Positions 1 to 11,984 of a stretch of 64,000 nucleotides of DNA are shown here, one piece after another. Below the pieces are notes generated by a model. It ran no database searches, had not been told where the DNA came from, and was given only the letters and a program-made list of their open reading frames with translations. Source of the DNA: Anthoceros angustus (lineage: Eukaryota > Streptophyta > Anthocerotopsida > Anthocerotales > Anthocerotaceae); the NCBI GenBank assembly GCA_010909165.1, contig MU008184.1, positions 310,001 through 374,000 of the forward strand, written 5' to 3'. How positions within the stretch are numbered: position 1 is the stretch's first letter; the number at the start of each line of letters is the position of its first letter. The position numbers and the translations under genes were made by a program.

Positions 1-678
1 GACATGAGCGGGAGAAAACGGGCAGGAGCTGCTAGGCCAAAAGGGTCAGGCAAAAGACGACGGATGTTGAAGATGCAGGAGGAGTCGACTCGATGACGTC
101 AAGAGTCGAGTGCCGCCGCCACGGTGGTGGTATGTGCAAGTCCATGTCGGCAATAAGCCCGGATTGAGTTAGCCGGACGCCGTAGATTTTGATGCAGTTC
201 CTTTCTTGCGTGCAAAGCGGGAGCAAACGGCAAATGAAACACGCACCGGGCAAGCGGGGACATTACAACCGCCATCGCAGTAATGTGGTTGGTGGAGGGG
301 AGTGCTTGGATGAAGAACTTCCACACGCTTCCAGGGCCGAGGACGGGTGATGGTCAGTCACGAACTGAGGAAGGGAGATCGGCCTTATAGCAGCTGCCAC
401 ACCTGTAGAGCGGCATTCCATATTTCTGACGTAGCGTTTACAGTGTCCTTCGATAAGTTTAGCAAGTTGTGGAATGAACCTCGAAAACAATGGCATATGT
501 GCTGCAAGCCGCACATGTTCGTATACGAAGCGAAAGTCTAGATTGGGAAAAACGCACAAAGGGGGACGTTTGAAGAAACGTAATGCGCATGTGCAGCATT
601 TGGTGGTAAATGTGATGAGGTATATATTAATGTATGAGGTGTATACTTATAAATATACATGGTTAGATATCTATATGA

Positions 679-737
<59 letters not shown>
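679..737. repeat. (TA)n microsatellite
   Basis: About 58 bases of nearly uninterrupted TA dinucleotides starting after 'gaatttatata'. It produces the spurious Ile/Tyr-rich open frames on both strands around it. Confidence 0.97.
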
Positions 738-738
<1 letters not shown>

Positions 739-1144
739 GTGTTTCAATCATATATATAGGATTACACAGAACAAGTCGGCCTACCAACCGTATACATAGA
801 TAGACATATAAATAATGTACAATCCTTCTATACATAAATAGGTAATAAACAAGTGTTTCAGCTGTGTATATGGGGCTTGAAAGCAAAACCAGGTGTGGAC
901 ACAAGGGTGCATTGAAGAGGGAAGGTAGATTAATCATAAATGCATGGCTATGCAAGGGAGGTAAGATGGAAATAGGATGATACCCACAGGGAGAGAGATA
1001 GAGTTACTGATAACTGCTATGTAGGAAAAGCAAGAGGGGAAGAATAAAATACTGGTGGGAGAGGGGTGCTCATTGTCACAACCATGCTGGAACACAAAGA
1101 GGGAAACAATAAAGAAATGGGTGTCATACTGGAGCATTAACTAG

Positions 1145-1575
1145 GAGTGTGAGATGAAAGGAGAGACCAGGAGCATGCTGTTAAGATGGTAAGAGGAAGT
1201 GGAAAACAAAATCACAAACTTAACACCAAACCTTTCAACTTAATGATAAGCTCTTAATGGTGAGGTGTAAGGTCAGGAGACACTTGCATGTTGTTAAGAT
1301 GGTGAGAGAAGGTGGAGGAGGAAATCACAAACTTAACACCAAGCCAGCTAACTTTTTGGGTGTTCCACATGGAAAGTGTTACATGAAATTGTAACAAAGG
1401 ACTATAATATAAGCAAGTTTTCATTCTATATGTTTGAAATCATAAACAAGGCTAGCGAGAGGGAGGTTGTACTTAGGAGGTTGAGGTGATGAGAGAGAGA
1501 GCCAGGTTCATGTTAAGATGGTGACAGCATGAGAAGGGAATAGTGTCAATCTTAATTCCAAGCCTAAATAGCATG
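1145..1575. repeat. Three diverged copies of an ~80-base repeat
   Basis: The phrase 'gttaagatggt' followed by a purine-rich run and then 'aatcacaaacttaacacc' or a variant occurs at about 1180-1230, 1291-1341 and 1513-1560. Spacing is irregular (about 110 and 220 bases). The stretches between also share 'gtaacataaaattg'-like words. This looks like an old local amplification, probably transposon-derived. No coding potential was seen. Confidence 0.6.
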
Positions 1576-2699
1576 TTGCAATTTGGAAGTGTAACATAAA
1601 ATTGCAATAACGACTGTAACATAGGCTGCCTTTTCTAGTAGGGAATACTGCTAGGCCATCGGGTGTCCGATATAGGAATTAATGACATGGTCGCTAACAG
1701 AGTCTCTAATTGGGTCCGTGACAACCACATCCGCAACCGAGACCTCGTCCCACGCGGAAGGCGGGTGCGCAGTAGAGAGTTAGGGAGGTGGTACGGATGG
1801 GTCCGAGGCTGTAACCTTAGACCGTTGATGCTTCATAGAGCGACTCGTAAGTCTGTTTGATTCATTAGGCGGGTCGGGTTGTTCCCTCAGTATTTCTTGT
1901 AGTACAGGGCGCACCTAGCACATGGGCACGCTAGCGGATCACGACCGCTGGCCACGTCGGACAACGGACTCAGGCGCCTGTACGACCAATGCGGATAGCA
2001 TCACGAGTGGACCTTAGGAGGATCGGGGTCCGCTGAATACCCATGTCGGGGACAGAGTCTGGTGGATGGGGTACGTCCATCGATATTGGTACGGGCTAGT
2101 TAGGGGTACCCGAAAGTAGATAAATTAGTAGGCGAATGGTGCGGCACGACACATTCCCTTGGGATTGAACCATACACTACACGATACGGGACATAGTGTG
2201 CGCCCGGTTGGTCCGTCGGCGAAAATACGTCCATAAGGATGAACATGCAAAAATACCGTAAAACTGATTGTTTTGTTTGTCATCACCCCTTCTAAATCGA
2301 GATATCTACATTTGGATGCAGTACAAAGCAACCAAATGGACATGCAGGATGTGACACTGCGAGTTTGAACACTACATTTCAATTGTAGAGCACCCTGAAA
2401 AAGTGTCAAAAAAATATCCATACACGTTTTCGCCCTTAAAAAGACGGGATTTTAGGCAAAACTCTTTTTACTGGAGAAACTAATTTCTACCTAAACACTA
2501 TCTGAAACATAAACTTCCTTTGATTTTAGATTAGAAATAGTTACTTAAAATTAATAGCTTCTTAATTAAAAATAGCTTTCCAATAACAAGCACTAGTGAA
2601 ATAAGATAACAGTATAAAAATAAAAAATATATAAATAAGTTAATTAGTATTTGCCTTGTTATAAAGAACCCGAATGTGGTTCCAGGCTTCATGGAATCT

Positions 2700-3811
2700 C
2701 CAGAAAAGGTCAAATCTGATAGAGATGCCATTGAGCAGAGTATACTACCGCTCCTTGAAAGGGAAGAAATCGCTCTCCTTGGCCATCGAGAACATGACGT
2801 CTCGTACGGCGTCGTGTGTAGCAATACGCTGTCCGCCCATTATACAATGCACTAAGTGGGCCCAAGGGTCGTTGATGGAGGCCCCACAGCAGCAGGCTGG
2901 AAGAGAACAGGCTAGTGGTTGGACCAGACCCAGGTGAAACCTCATCGCGGTAGAAAAAGAAGCTGGTGCGATTCGGAATGCTTGGATGCAAGGGCGGGCC
3001 AGAAGCCATGAATTTGCACCCTCTCCTAAGCAAGAGCGAAGGTGAGCTCCAGCGGGACGAGCAATGGATGAATCCAGAAGAAGACCATGCAACACCTACC
3101 CATAATGCTTCTCTTAGAGAGAAGCCTGCAACCCCCGAAGCCCGTCTGTGAGAAACGAGGAAAAAGAAGGCATGGCCTCCCTGGCTAGAGGGGGTAGGAG
3201 GCCCCTAGCTGACCTTAGGGACACTTGGAGGGGGAAGCACCCCTCCTCAACTCCTGCGAAAAAATTCTCCAAAATGCTGCTATCTTAGATAAGGAAGCGA
3301 GAGGCCAAAATCGGGGCCGATAAATTAATGTCTCCCAGAGACTGCATAACCTGCTTGTGGAAATCTCCAAGTTGAGAAAGAAAAACTGGAGAGGGGGGAT
3401 AGTGTGAATGAGGTACCCAGGGTGGCGCGCGAAGCAGGAAGAGAGGATGCCGAAGGCCACCTGTGGGTCGCTCAACCTTGAAAGGTCGTCGATATGCGCA
3501 AGATCTTCTTTCAAAGCAGCATCCACAAATTCCCGTATAAAGCCCGAGGACCCGATTGGGACTCCAAGGACCCGCAGCCCCTGTGGAGAATCAATATCCC
3601 CCCCGGGATAATGAAAAGGGGGCGTAATACCGGACGGGGACCAAACCTTACACTTTAAGATCTTGACCTTCAGGCCAAGGCGGGAGAGCTCCAAGGAGAA
3701 GAGGTCGAAAGCATCTTTGACTTTGTCCACCGGCCCCAGGATGTGGGTGTCGTCGGCCACGACGGAAAGAGGCACTCCCACACCGAGGAGGCAGTTATTC
3801 ACAGGGCCTTG
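2700..3811 (-). pseudogene. Reverse transcriptase pseudogene, C-terminal part (non-LTR type)
   Basis: Minus-strand sequence at 3806-3215 encodes the catalytic motif VADDTHILGP (a variant of the FADD/YADD box of reverse transcriptases), followed by the thumb-like region with GLKVKILKCKVWSP and LGVPIGS. Further downstream (about 3095-2745), in another frame, come the C-terminal motifs HLGLVQPLA, GASINDPWAHLVHC and GGQRIATHDAVRD. I associate these with a family of plant RT-like proteins whose C-terminus carries a Cys/His cluster. The N-terminal half lies 9.4 kb away at 13600-13243; element A copy 1 sits between the halves. Frame changes and stops between the motif blocks show the gene was already dead or decays after insertion. 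It would have polymerised cDNA for a LINE-like element, or may be a domesticated RT. Confidence is high that it is RT, lower on subclass. Confidence 0.8.
3807..3811. repeat. Left target-site duplication of element A copy 1
   Basis: CCTTG directly precedes the element start TGTGGCG and is repeated at 13243-13247 after the element end TCCACA. Removing the element and one CCTTG restores a continuous minus-strand RT reading: VHFKAL, then ITASSVWECLFPS, then ADDTHILGP, apart from a stop and a frameshift. Confidence 0.9.
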
Positions 3812-6494
3812 TGTGGCGTGACTTTCGCTGATGGCCAGCCGGGCGCGCACAATCCCGTGTCGTTGTAGTAAGGAGTCCGCTCCCAAGAGAATGAATGGCT
3901 CCGTTTGCCACGTTTCAATTGTTCCTCACCTTACTTAGTGTCCGTTCAGTCTCAGCACGCCTATTTATCGTTTCATACCCAACTACCCGCAACGTTCACC
4001 GACAGGCCCGGTGCGGCCAAACGTTTAAGGACCCGTTCGCGTCCGTGTCGTTCAAGTTCGTCACTCATCCATCTAGTCCGTTCCTCTCACCCTGCTCACT
4101 ACACTCATCGTCCTTGGGGAAAAACGCGGGTGGCTATGCGGTCCGGACCTCCTCCGTAGCTCTGCGGGCCTCTCCGTCCGGGCTCTGCACGCCCTCCCGG
4201 AGTTCCTCCGGCTCACACGTTCCGGTCCGTCAGCAGCTGGGGCCCTTTGCTCGGGCGAGCAAGGGTCCCTAAGCTGCTCCCTGCACACACCACCACCGTT
4301 AGGGTCATCACTAAGACCTTGATCGGTCTCTCTGTCGGCCTTTCGATGACTCGGGACTCGCGTTAACAAGAAGGCACCCAAGAGCACTGCCCAAGGCAGC
4401 ATCAACACCAAGAGAAAGATGCTTTACTCGGGCGACCTCGGCCCTCTTATACTACGCCGGTCGCCGCCTTTATTACACCTCTATTACAGAGGAGGGCCAG
4501 CTCGGCGCCCTAATCGGCCGCCTACTATTCTCCCTATTCCTCCTATCTCCGCCGTCGGTGGTGGGGTGAGATGGCCTTGATTCCGTCTTGGCACCGGCCC
4601 AAAGCCAAGCCACGGCTGCGGCGCCGCAATCGGATGATCCATGGCGGGACCTACCTCTCCCAGGGTGCAGCCGGCGCTACCGTGGCGGCGACAGCGGTCA
4701 CCACTAAGTCCTCCTCCCCCTCCTCTCTTATCTCTCTGGCGGGCCCCTGTGCAGCGGGCCCTCCAAGGGCTGGATCTGCTGGGGCTGGTGTGGCGAGACT
4801 TTCGCTGATGGCTAGCCGGGCGCGCACAATCCCGTGTCGTTGAAGTAAGGGGTCCGCTCCCAAGAGAATGATAGGCTCCGTTTTGCCGTGTTTCACCCAT
4901 TTCTCACCTCACTTAGTAACCGTTCAGTCTCAACACACACATTCATCGTTTTATGCCTGACTACCCGCAACGTTCACCGAACAGGCCCGGTGTGGCCAAA
5001 CGTTTAAGGACCCGTTCGCGTCCGCGTCGTTCAAGTCGTCACTCTCCACTCTAGTCCGTTCCTCTCACCACTCACACTACCCTCATCGTCCTTGGAAGAA
5101 ATCGCGAGTGGCTGCAGTCCGGACCTCCTCCGCCGCTTTGCCAGGCCTCTCCGACTGGGCTCTGCACGCCCTTCCGGAGTTCCTCCGGCTCACGCGTTCC
5201 GGTCCGTCCAACGCTGGGCCGCTGCTCTGGACGAGCAAGGGTCCCTAGGCGCTATTCCCTGCACACACCACACACGTTAGGGTCCGTCACCAAGACCTTG
5301 ATCAGTCTCTCCGGTGCTGTCAGCCTGCTCAGTGACTCAGGACTCGCGTTACAAGAAGGCACACAAGGGCCTGCAAGAAGACGCGGCATCAACACCAAGA
5401 AAAAGATGATTTACTCAGAGCAGCCTCAGCCCTCTTATACTACGCCGAAGGTCGCCGCCTTTATTACACCTCTATTAAAGGAGGGCCAGCTCGATCGCCC
5501 TGTCGGCCGCCTACTATCCTCCCTCCTATCTCCGCCATGGTCGGTGGTGGGATGGCCTTGATTCGTCTTGGCACCGGCCCAAAGCCAAGCCACGGCAGTG
5601 CAGGCGCGCAATCGGATGATCCATGGCGGGACCCTACCTCTCCCAGGGTGCAGCCGAGGCGGCGGGCTGAAACGGCGGTCACCACTAAGTCCTCCTCCCC
5701 TCCTCTCTTATCTCTGGCGGGCCCATGCGGCAGCCCTCCAAGCTGGATCTGGGCTGGTGGCGAGACTTTCGCTGATGGCTAGCGCGCACAATCCGTGTCG
5801 TTGAAGGGTCCGCTCCCAAGAGAATGATAGGCTCCGTTTGCCGTGTTTCACCCATTTCTCACCTCACTTAGTAACCGTTCGGTCTCAACACACATTCATC
5901 GTTTTATGCGACTACATAGCGTTCACCGAACAGGCCGGTGTATAGCGTTTAAGGACCCGTTCGGCGTCCCGCGTCGTTCAAGTCGTCACTCTCCACTCTA
6001 GTCCGTTCCTCTCACCACTCACACTCGTCATCGTCCTTGGAAGAAATCGCGAGTGGCTGCCGGTCAGGACCTCCTCACGCCGCTTTGCCGGCCTCTCCGT
6101 GGGCTCTGCCCTTAGTTCCTCCGGCCGGCGTTCCGGTCAGGTCAGCGGGCCCTGCAGACGAGCAAGGGTCCCTAGGCGCTATTCCTGCACACCACACACG
6201 TTAGGGTCCGTCACCAAGACCTTGATCGGTCTCTCGGTGCTGTCGGCACCTCGGTGACTCGGGACTCGCGTTAAGAAGGCACACAAGGGCTGCAAGAAGG
6301 CAGCATCAACACCAAGAAAAGATGATTTACTCGGGCGACCTCACCCTCTTATACTACGCGAAGGTCGGGCGCTATTACACCTCTATTCAGAGTGAGGCCA
6401 GCTCGGCGCCTAATCGACGCCTACTCTTCTCCCTATTCCTCTTATCTCCACCGGTGGTGGGGCTGGGATGGCCCCTGATTCCGTCTTGGCACCG
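3812..6494. repeat. Tandem ~0.97-kb units inside element A copy 1
   Basis: Units begin at 3812, 4789 and about 5757 with TGTGGCGAGACTTTCGCTGATGG or a variant. Each contains the same ordered words: 'aggacccgttcgcgtcc', 'gcatcaacaccaag', 'ccctcttatactac' and 'ggatctgctgggg'. The third unit is interrupted at 6494 by element B and resumes at 10208. Copy 2 of element A has a single unit (41303 to about 42216), so triplication happened in this copy. The units differ mostly by many 1-10 base deletions in CG-rich places. Confidence 0.9.
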
Positions 6495-9400
6495 TGTGGT
6501 AGGGAAAACCCGGGGCACTCCCGAGGTCCTCCCACTATAGCGGCCACACTTATCCCACTGTCGCTTCGTACGTTGGGTTTCGTCCCATGAGACTTGTGTG
6601 AAAGTTCGAGGTCGTGCGATGCCCGATCGCTACCTGCAGAGACACAACTTCTTAGCCTTCTCAACGAGCAAGGCGCCTCCTCACCCCTTACGGCTGCCCT
6701 CGGCGCCCGGCATCGCCAATTCTCAACCTACAACGACACGACACGGTTGGGTCCACGCCTCGGCCGGCGGCTATCACGGCGCCCAGAGACCCCCAGTCCA
6801 CACAGCGATTTGGTCCCTACTTCTAAGACCACTCTTCTTCACTGTGGGCGCCCTTTTACTTGCAGTTGGGATTCGTCCCTTAGGCTGCACTGTGGCCTTC
6901 CACTAACACATTACACCTCTAATCCTCTACTCATCTTCTCATCCTCTCATCCTCTTCCTCCTATTCTAACCTCGGTTAGCTTCTGGCCGACTCGCCTTAC
7001 ACTGTTGCACACGGGTCGGCCTCCACCGACAAGTTCTTCCTTGGGCCAGTTCTTTATAGGTTTGGCACAGACAGTGAGAACCTCCGAGTCTTTCCGCATG
7101 GTCTACCTCAAGCCGAGAGTTCCCCAGGCATTGCCACACACCCAAAGCAAAGCAATTTCACAACCATTCACAAGGGGAGCAACTCGTTTAGGCACTTGCA
7201 AGGAGCAAGTCCTCCACCAAGCACTCCGTGCCGCGACTTCCTCTCTACAGAATGCGTTGGCTCACACTGACAATTCTCTGTAATGGCAAAGAACTCGATG
7301 AGGGTGGAAGCGCAAGACGTGATACTTTATTTTGTGAAATCCTCCTCCTCTTACAGGAGGCCTCCCACATACCGTGCCATCGCCCAATATTTTTGGCACC
7401 AATATTTTTGGCAATGGGTTTACTCAAAACTACCACCATGCACTTCATGAGTTGGGGATTCTTGGCCTTCAGAAACCCTTCACGGCATCCACACCTGGCT
7501 TCCTCCGGAACCAGCCTCATCCTTGCAGCTTGGCTCTTAGCAATCCCATGAGGAGAACAAACACCAAGCTAAGCACCAAGAACACTAAGGACGTCCCCCT
7601 CTTAGAAGAAATTCACTCTCAAAACCCAGCCAAGGCACACCAAGACCCAAGAAATTGGTGCCACAAGAAAAGAGAACACCAAGAGGAGATGGCGGCATCA
7701 CTCTTAAGAAGGCACACACACAGGCAGAGGGCGCACACACAAGCTCTAGCTCACTCCCCTCCCTGCACTTTTAGACAGCGCTCCAGTCTTCTCATGCGAC
7801 AATTATAGCAACAGAGCTCCTAAATTGCAGCCATAGATTTGAGTGGTTGCTGCAAGCATGTGGCCATATCCCATCCATTATTTCGCACACCAGCCATAAC
7901 CTCTAATTTCTATCGTAGCCATCAATCCCCACCATGAATCTAAGGATCCTTTCCATCCATCTTGCACAAATTCAAGACCCTAGCTGGTTTGCACCAAGAA
8001 GGCTCTTAAGTCATCAATCCTTCAGCTCCTGTGCAAGAACAACATTCCCTGCATCTCCTTGGCCCTAGGCGCTCCCATAGAGACCATCCTACCCAGCAAA
8101 ACCCAAGGAAAAAGCTCAATCCTCAGCCTCCAAAATCTGCGGCACTGCAACTCCCTACTAAGAACTTTCCCAATCAGCTCCCGTGTCTTTTGCAAATATA
8201 AGCTCATACTCCTCACAAAAGGCACCCCATCTGATCTGATCCACAGGACGCTTAACTCTGGAGTTCTTATATCCACATATCCAACACACCAAGTTTCCCT
8301 GTACATGCCTTGACACATACATTTTAGTCATTCATTATTGAACTCCTCACCAAGCTCTTCTCCACATTTCTCCTTAGCGAACTCCTTGACCAACTCTCGA
8401 ATCAGCCTACCTTGCTGCCCAGTTCTCCTCGCGGCCACCTCCCTTCACACCTACTTGCAGCCCAACTGCGAATTTTGCCTTCATGATGCACACCCCATTG
8501 CGATTCCTTCACCATATTGCAGCCCATCTGCAATACTGCCTTCCTGTGGCTGTGCCACCTCCATCTTGCAGCCCAGCTGCAAATTCAGCTTGCCATGAGA
8601 GCTCTACCATGGCCTCTCCTAGTTCGGCACACGGCCCTATCATGCCATCCTCACATCATTACTCCACTGCAAGTACTTCCACATGCTTCGGCACTGCCAT
8701 GGCCTCCTCTTGCAAATGACTAGCATTCGGTGCACCATAACTTCAGCTCTCTTCTCTGTCTTCTTCATCCTTCGCCTTGTGGCCTTCACCCTGCTGCAAC
8801 ATGTGCTAGGCACTCTCCAATTCCCCTTCCTGCCGCTGTAGGCTGCCTATCTACCCCACTCACCCTTGTACGTGTTGTTCCTATCGCGGTAGGGTGTGCA
8901 CCTATCATGGTAGGCGTCTCCCTATACACCAGTTGGCCCTATCCGGCCTGCATCTCTTGAGCTCTTCTCTGGGGCTCGCTCATGGAGGTTTCCTCCTCCT
9001 CCGGAAGCAACCCCTCGTGTTCTACCACTGCTTCCTCCTCTTCCTTCGCAGAGTCCTCCAGCCCTGATGCTGCAGCGCTTGACGATGCCTGTCCTCCAGT
9101 GTCATAAAAGGCAATGGTCTTTCCATGCTTGGCCTCAGATGGACAATCTTGAATGGATGCCAAGAACCTTCCAGCTCCTTGCAATTTCCACACACACACC
9201 CCGGCCTTGACCTCGCCCTTGCTCACAATTCCCCTGGCTCTTATACCCTTGCTTTTCCTTACGAGTTTCCAATTCTTTGTGATTTGAAGAAGGAATTCTC
9301 TAAGCGTTCACGATTCTTACATCTTCTCCAGCAAGTTGAGAGTCCCTTCTCCGCAATTTCTCTTCAATTTTGACATGCCTTGCTCTTCCCAACACTCCTT

Positions 9401-10207
9401 TGGGCTTGGGCAAGCATTGCCTTCTTCCTTCCTTCCTTCTTCTTCTCTTGTTGCACCCCTACTTGTCTTGCCTATTTTCCTCCTCTGCCTAGCTTGCGCC
9501 TCTTCTCTATCCTGCAGGCGCACGTACATTACTTGTGTGGGGCTCTTCTCTGACTCTTGGTGTGGCGCCTTCTGCAGTGTTGGCGCTTCCTCACCTTCAA
9601 GTTGTGACCTCCTACACATGCGTGATTATAAAGATAACTTGGGGTTAGGAATGGTAACTACCAATCTACTCGCCCTTGGATATGCACCACGTGGCACCTT
9701 TTCTCTGATTGATTGGAGTTTCCCAATTCCTCTTATACTAAGATACTATTTCCCCCTAGTTTCCTAACGGCCCAATCTAGCTTTTAATTTCCTATTCTGA
9801 CCCATTTATCTAGTCCACTATTGGTGGGCATATATAGTGGATATCTCCCTATCCTAAATTCCCTTTTTAGTCGAGATTTCGTCAGCCTACCGTGGTAGTC
9901 TGCCAGCCTACTGCGGTAGTCTGCCCTTCCTCTCAGCCTACCGGCGTAGTGTGGCAGCCTATGGCGGTAGTCTGCCAGCCTACCGCCCCTTCGGGCTACC
10001 TTCCTATCTGGCCCAGGGGTCATTTTGACCCGTTTCTTTTCCCTGAGATATCCTCTCTGCCTCCCTAACAGTATCCTACAACTCCAGCTTCAAGGATTTC
10101 AGAAAATCCCCGGCATGATCCCCTTCAATCATTTTTAGCCAAAAAAAATCAAGTTCGTTCGTCCTCCGGCTCTTTTGGGCTGGTTGCCCAAACTTTTGCG
10201 TTCCACA
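6495..10207 (-). mobile_element. Element B (3.7 kb) nested in element A
   Basis: The element starts TGTGGTAGGG and ends GCGTTCCACA. The host sequence CACCG is present at 6490-6494 and again at 10208-10212, a 5-bp target duplication, and the neighbouring units (positions 4590 and 5572) carry the uninterrupted target 'cttggcaccggcccaaagcc'. The terminal five bases (TGTGG/CCACA) match those of element A, and a run of eight A sits about 60 bases inside the right end as in A. The two therefore seem to belong to one superfamily. Minus-strand frames at 9619-9317 and 9226-8939 encode Glu/Gln/Arg-rich peptides of coiled-coil character, perhaps a decayed gag-like ORF. No LTR, RT or transposase was recognised. 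Region 7000-8900 on the plus strand is C-rich and low in complexity. Confidence 0.8.
9888..9990. repeat. Short palindromic tandem repeats (CTACCGCGGTAG type)
   Basis: About five degenerate copies of a 20-35 base unit built on 'cagcctaccgcggtagtctgc'; the core is a near-perfect palindrome. Related single palindromes, 'cctatcgcggtagg' and 'cctatcatggtagg', lie upstream at 8880-8910, so this motif is scattered through element B. Confidence 0.75.
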
Positions 10208-10404
10208 CACCGGCGGCCCAAAGCCGAGCCCTAACGACTGCGGCGCACCCAATCGGATGATCCGAGGCGGACCCTACCTCTCCCGGTACCTCCAGTGCGC
10301 TCGGCGGCGACAAGCGGTCACCACTAAGTCCTCCTCCCCCTCCTCTCTTAACTCTCTGGCGGGCCCCTGCGCGGCGGGCCCTCCAAGGGCTGGATCTGCT
10401 GGGG

Positions 10405-11970
10405 TTGGTGTTCGGTGGCTCTCCCCCACTCCCTGAGTCTGGCCCTCAGGACCCCGTCTCGACTCCGGAGTCCGGACCTCTAGGTCCGGCCTTCCCTCTG
10501 GGGTCTAGTTCTCTGTGTTCGGCCTTCTTTCTGGAGTTCGGGCCTCGGGGTCCGGACTTGCCTCTGGGGTCCGGTCCTTTGGGCCCAAACCTTCCCCTGG
10601 AGTCCGGACCTCAGGGTCCGGTCTCGTCACTAGAGTCTGGATCTCTAAGTCCAGACTTCCTTGGGGCCACTGAGCGGCCTTTCCTCGAGTCCGGACAAAG
10701 TCCGGACCCACTCTGCGCTCAGCCTGAGCCTCGTTGGTCGATGTTGGGCCGGTAGCCGCCTCGGCCAGTCGCGAGCCCTCTTCGCCTCCGCCTCCCCCGT
10801 GCAGAGATCTTGACCGTGCTTGGGCCTCCTGCGCTTGCCTCACACTGGAGGACCTTGGTCCGGTCTTCCCGATCCTTCGGATGCGCTCCGCCTCCGTTTC
10901 CTCTCGTCTGCGAGGACTTCGCCTTCTTCCTTGCCTCCTAGGCCTCCATCTGCTCACGGAGGAGCACCATGCGCCTCCTTGTGGCCTCCACCTCACAGGT
11001 TTCTCGGCCGTCCGTGAGTCCCAGAGCATACCGTCCATGGCAGTGGCAGGGACCCGCCGTGTCTCTTCCACAGGCACCTGAGACCCCAAGAAGTCCGTGG
11101 GCGGGCATCTCGTCCGCCAAGGACCTCCATACCGCAGCCGGAGTGAGTCCGGACCTCGGGGTCCGGACCTAATCAAGACCCTTAGGTCCTGAGTCGAGGT
11201 CCGGAGCCTCACCTTCTTTTACGCCTCCGGTGGGCGGCCTTCCGGTCTGCGTTCCTCTTCTCCTTCCTTGGAGGTTGGCGTGCCCCACACATGAATTAAG
11301 AACGGCGATAGCGCGCGGAGGAGGCTGCTCACACCTCGACATGAGCTTCTAATTGATCTGGCGAATGATCCTTCCCGATCGCCCCTCGCCTCTGCGGCGC
11401 ATGCGGGAACACCGCAGATTGTCACCAAGGTGATCTACCTTGGTGAGCATGTTCCGATGGACAATGATCGCCATGCCTCACCGCCACTGGAGGACCTTGG
11501 TCCGGTCTTCAATCGCGCGGACCTTGCGCTCCGCCTCCCCCGTTCTCCTCGATGCGGCCGAGGACTTCCGCCTTGCCTCCTAGGCCTCCATCTGCTCTCT
11601 GGAGGAGCACCATGCGCCTCCTTGTGGCCTCCACCTCACAGGTTTCTCGGCCGTCCGTGAGTCCCAGCATACCGTCCATGGCGGTGGCAGACCCGCCGTG
11701 TCTCTTCCAGCCACCAGTGAGACCCCAAGTCCGGGGGCGGGCATCTCCCGGTCCGCCAAGGACCTCCATACCGCAGCCCGGAGTGAGTCCGGGCTGGGCT
11801 GTCCGGACCTAATCAAGACCCTTAGGTCCTGAGTACTGAGGTCCGGAGCCTCACCTTCTTTTCTGCCTCCGGTAGGGCGGCCAGCCCCTTCCGGAGTGCG
11901 CGTTCCTCTTCTCCTTCCTTCAGGAGGTTCGCGTGCCCCCACACATGAATTAAGAACGGCGATAACGCCG
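10405..11970 (-). other. Element A central region: decayed Pro/Arg/Glu-rich ORF with TCCGGA clusters
   Basis: The minus strand keeps long but frameshifted open frames (for example 11212-10505) rich in Arg, Glu, Pro and Gly, with recurring VRTPGEGLGP and DPEVRTP peptides. At DNA level the words 'tccggacct', 'gggtccgg' and 'ctcggggtccgg' recur many times. A block at about 10845-11420 is repeated at 11485-11990 with deletions, covering the 'ggaggaccttggtccg' to 'tgctcacacctcg' stretch. The same words occur in copy 2 of element A (42240-42560 and 44310-44480). I read this as the C-terminal part of a gag-like protein that has lost its frame. A specific function cannot be assigned. Confidence 0.55.
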
Positions 11971-11984
11971 ACGGAGGAGGCTGC

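Larger units (their letters stand above)
1..2700. other. Intergenic, repeat-rich DNA
   Basis: No coding region is convincing here. Open frames at 32-560 and 1663-1860 are short, lack recognisable domains and show no splice context. The stretch holds a TA microsatellite and three diverged copies of a roughly 80-base purine-rich repeat, listed separately. The part at 1640-2440 is more GC-rich than its flanks and may be an old transposon relic, but no terminal repeats were seen. Confidence 0.5.

Noticed and set aside
474-803. ORFs with Tyr/Ile runs around 540-950
   Set aside because: Created by the (TA)n microsatellite; same on both strands.
6594-7283. 229-codon plus-strand ORF in element B
   Set aside because: Ser/Pro/Leu-rich, shadow of C-rich sequence; no domain, and the element appears to be coded on the minus strand.
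9888-9990. CRISPR-like array
   Set aside because: Short palindromic units without regular unique spacers, in a eukaryotic transposon.
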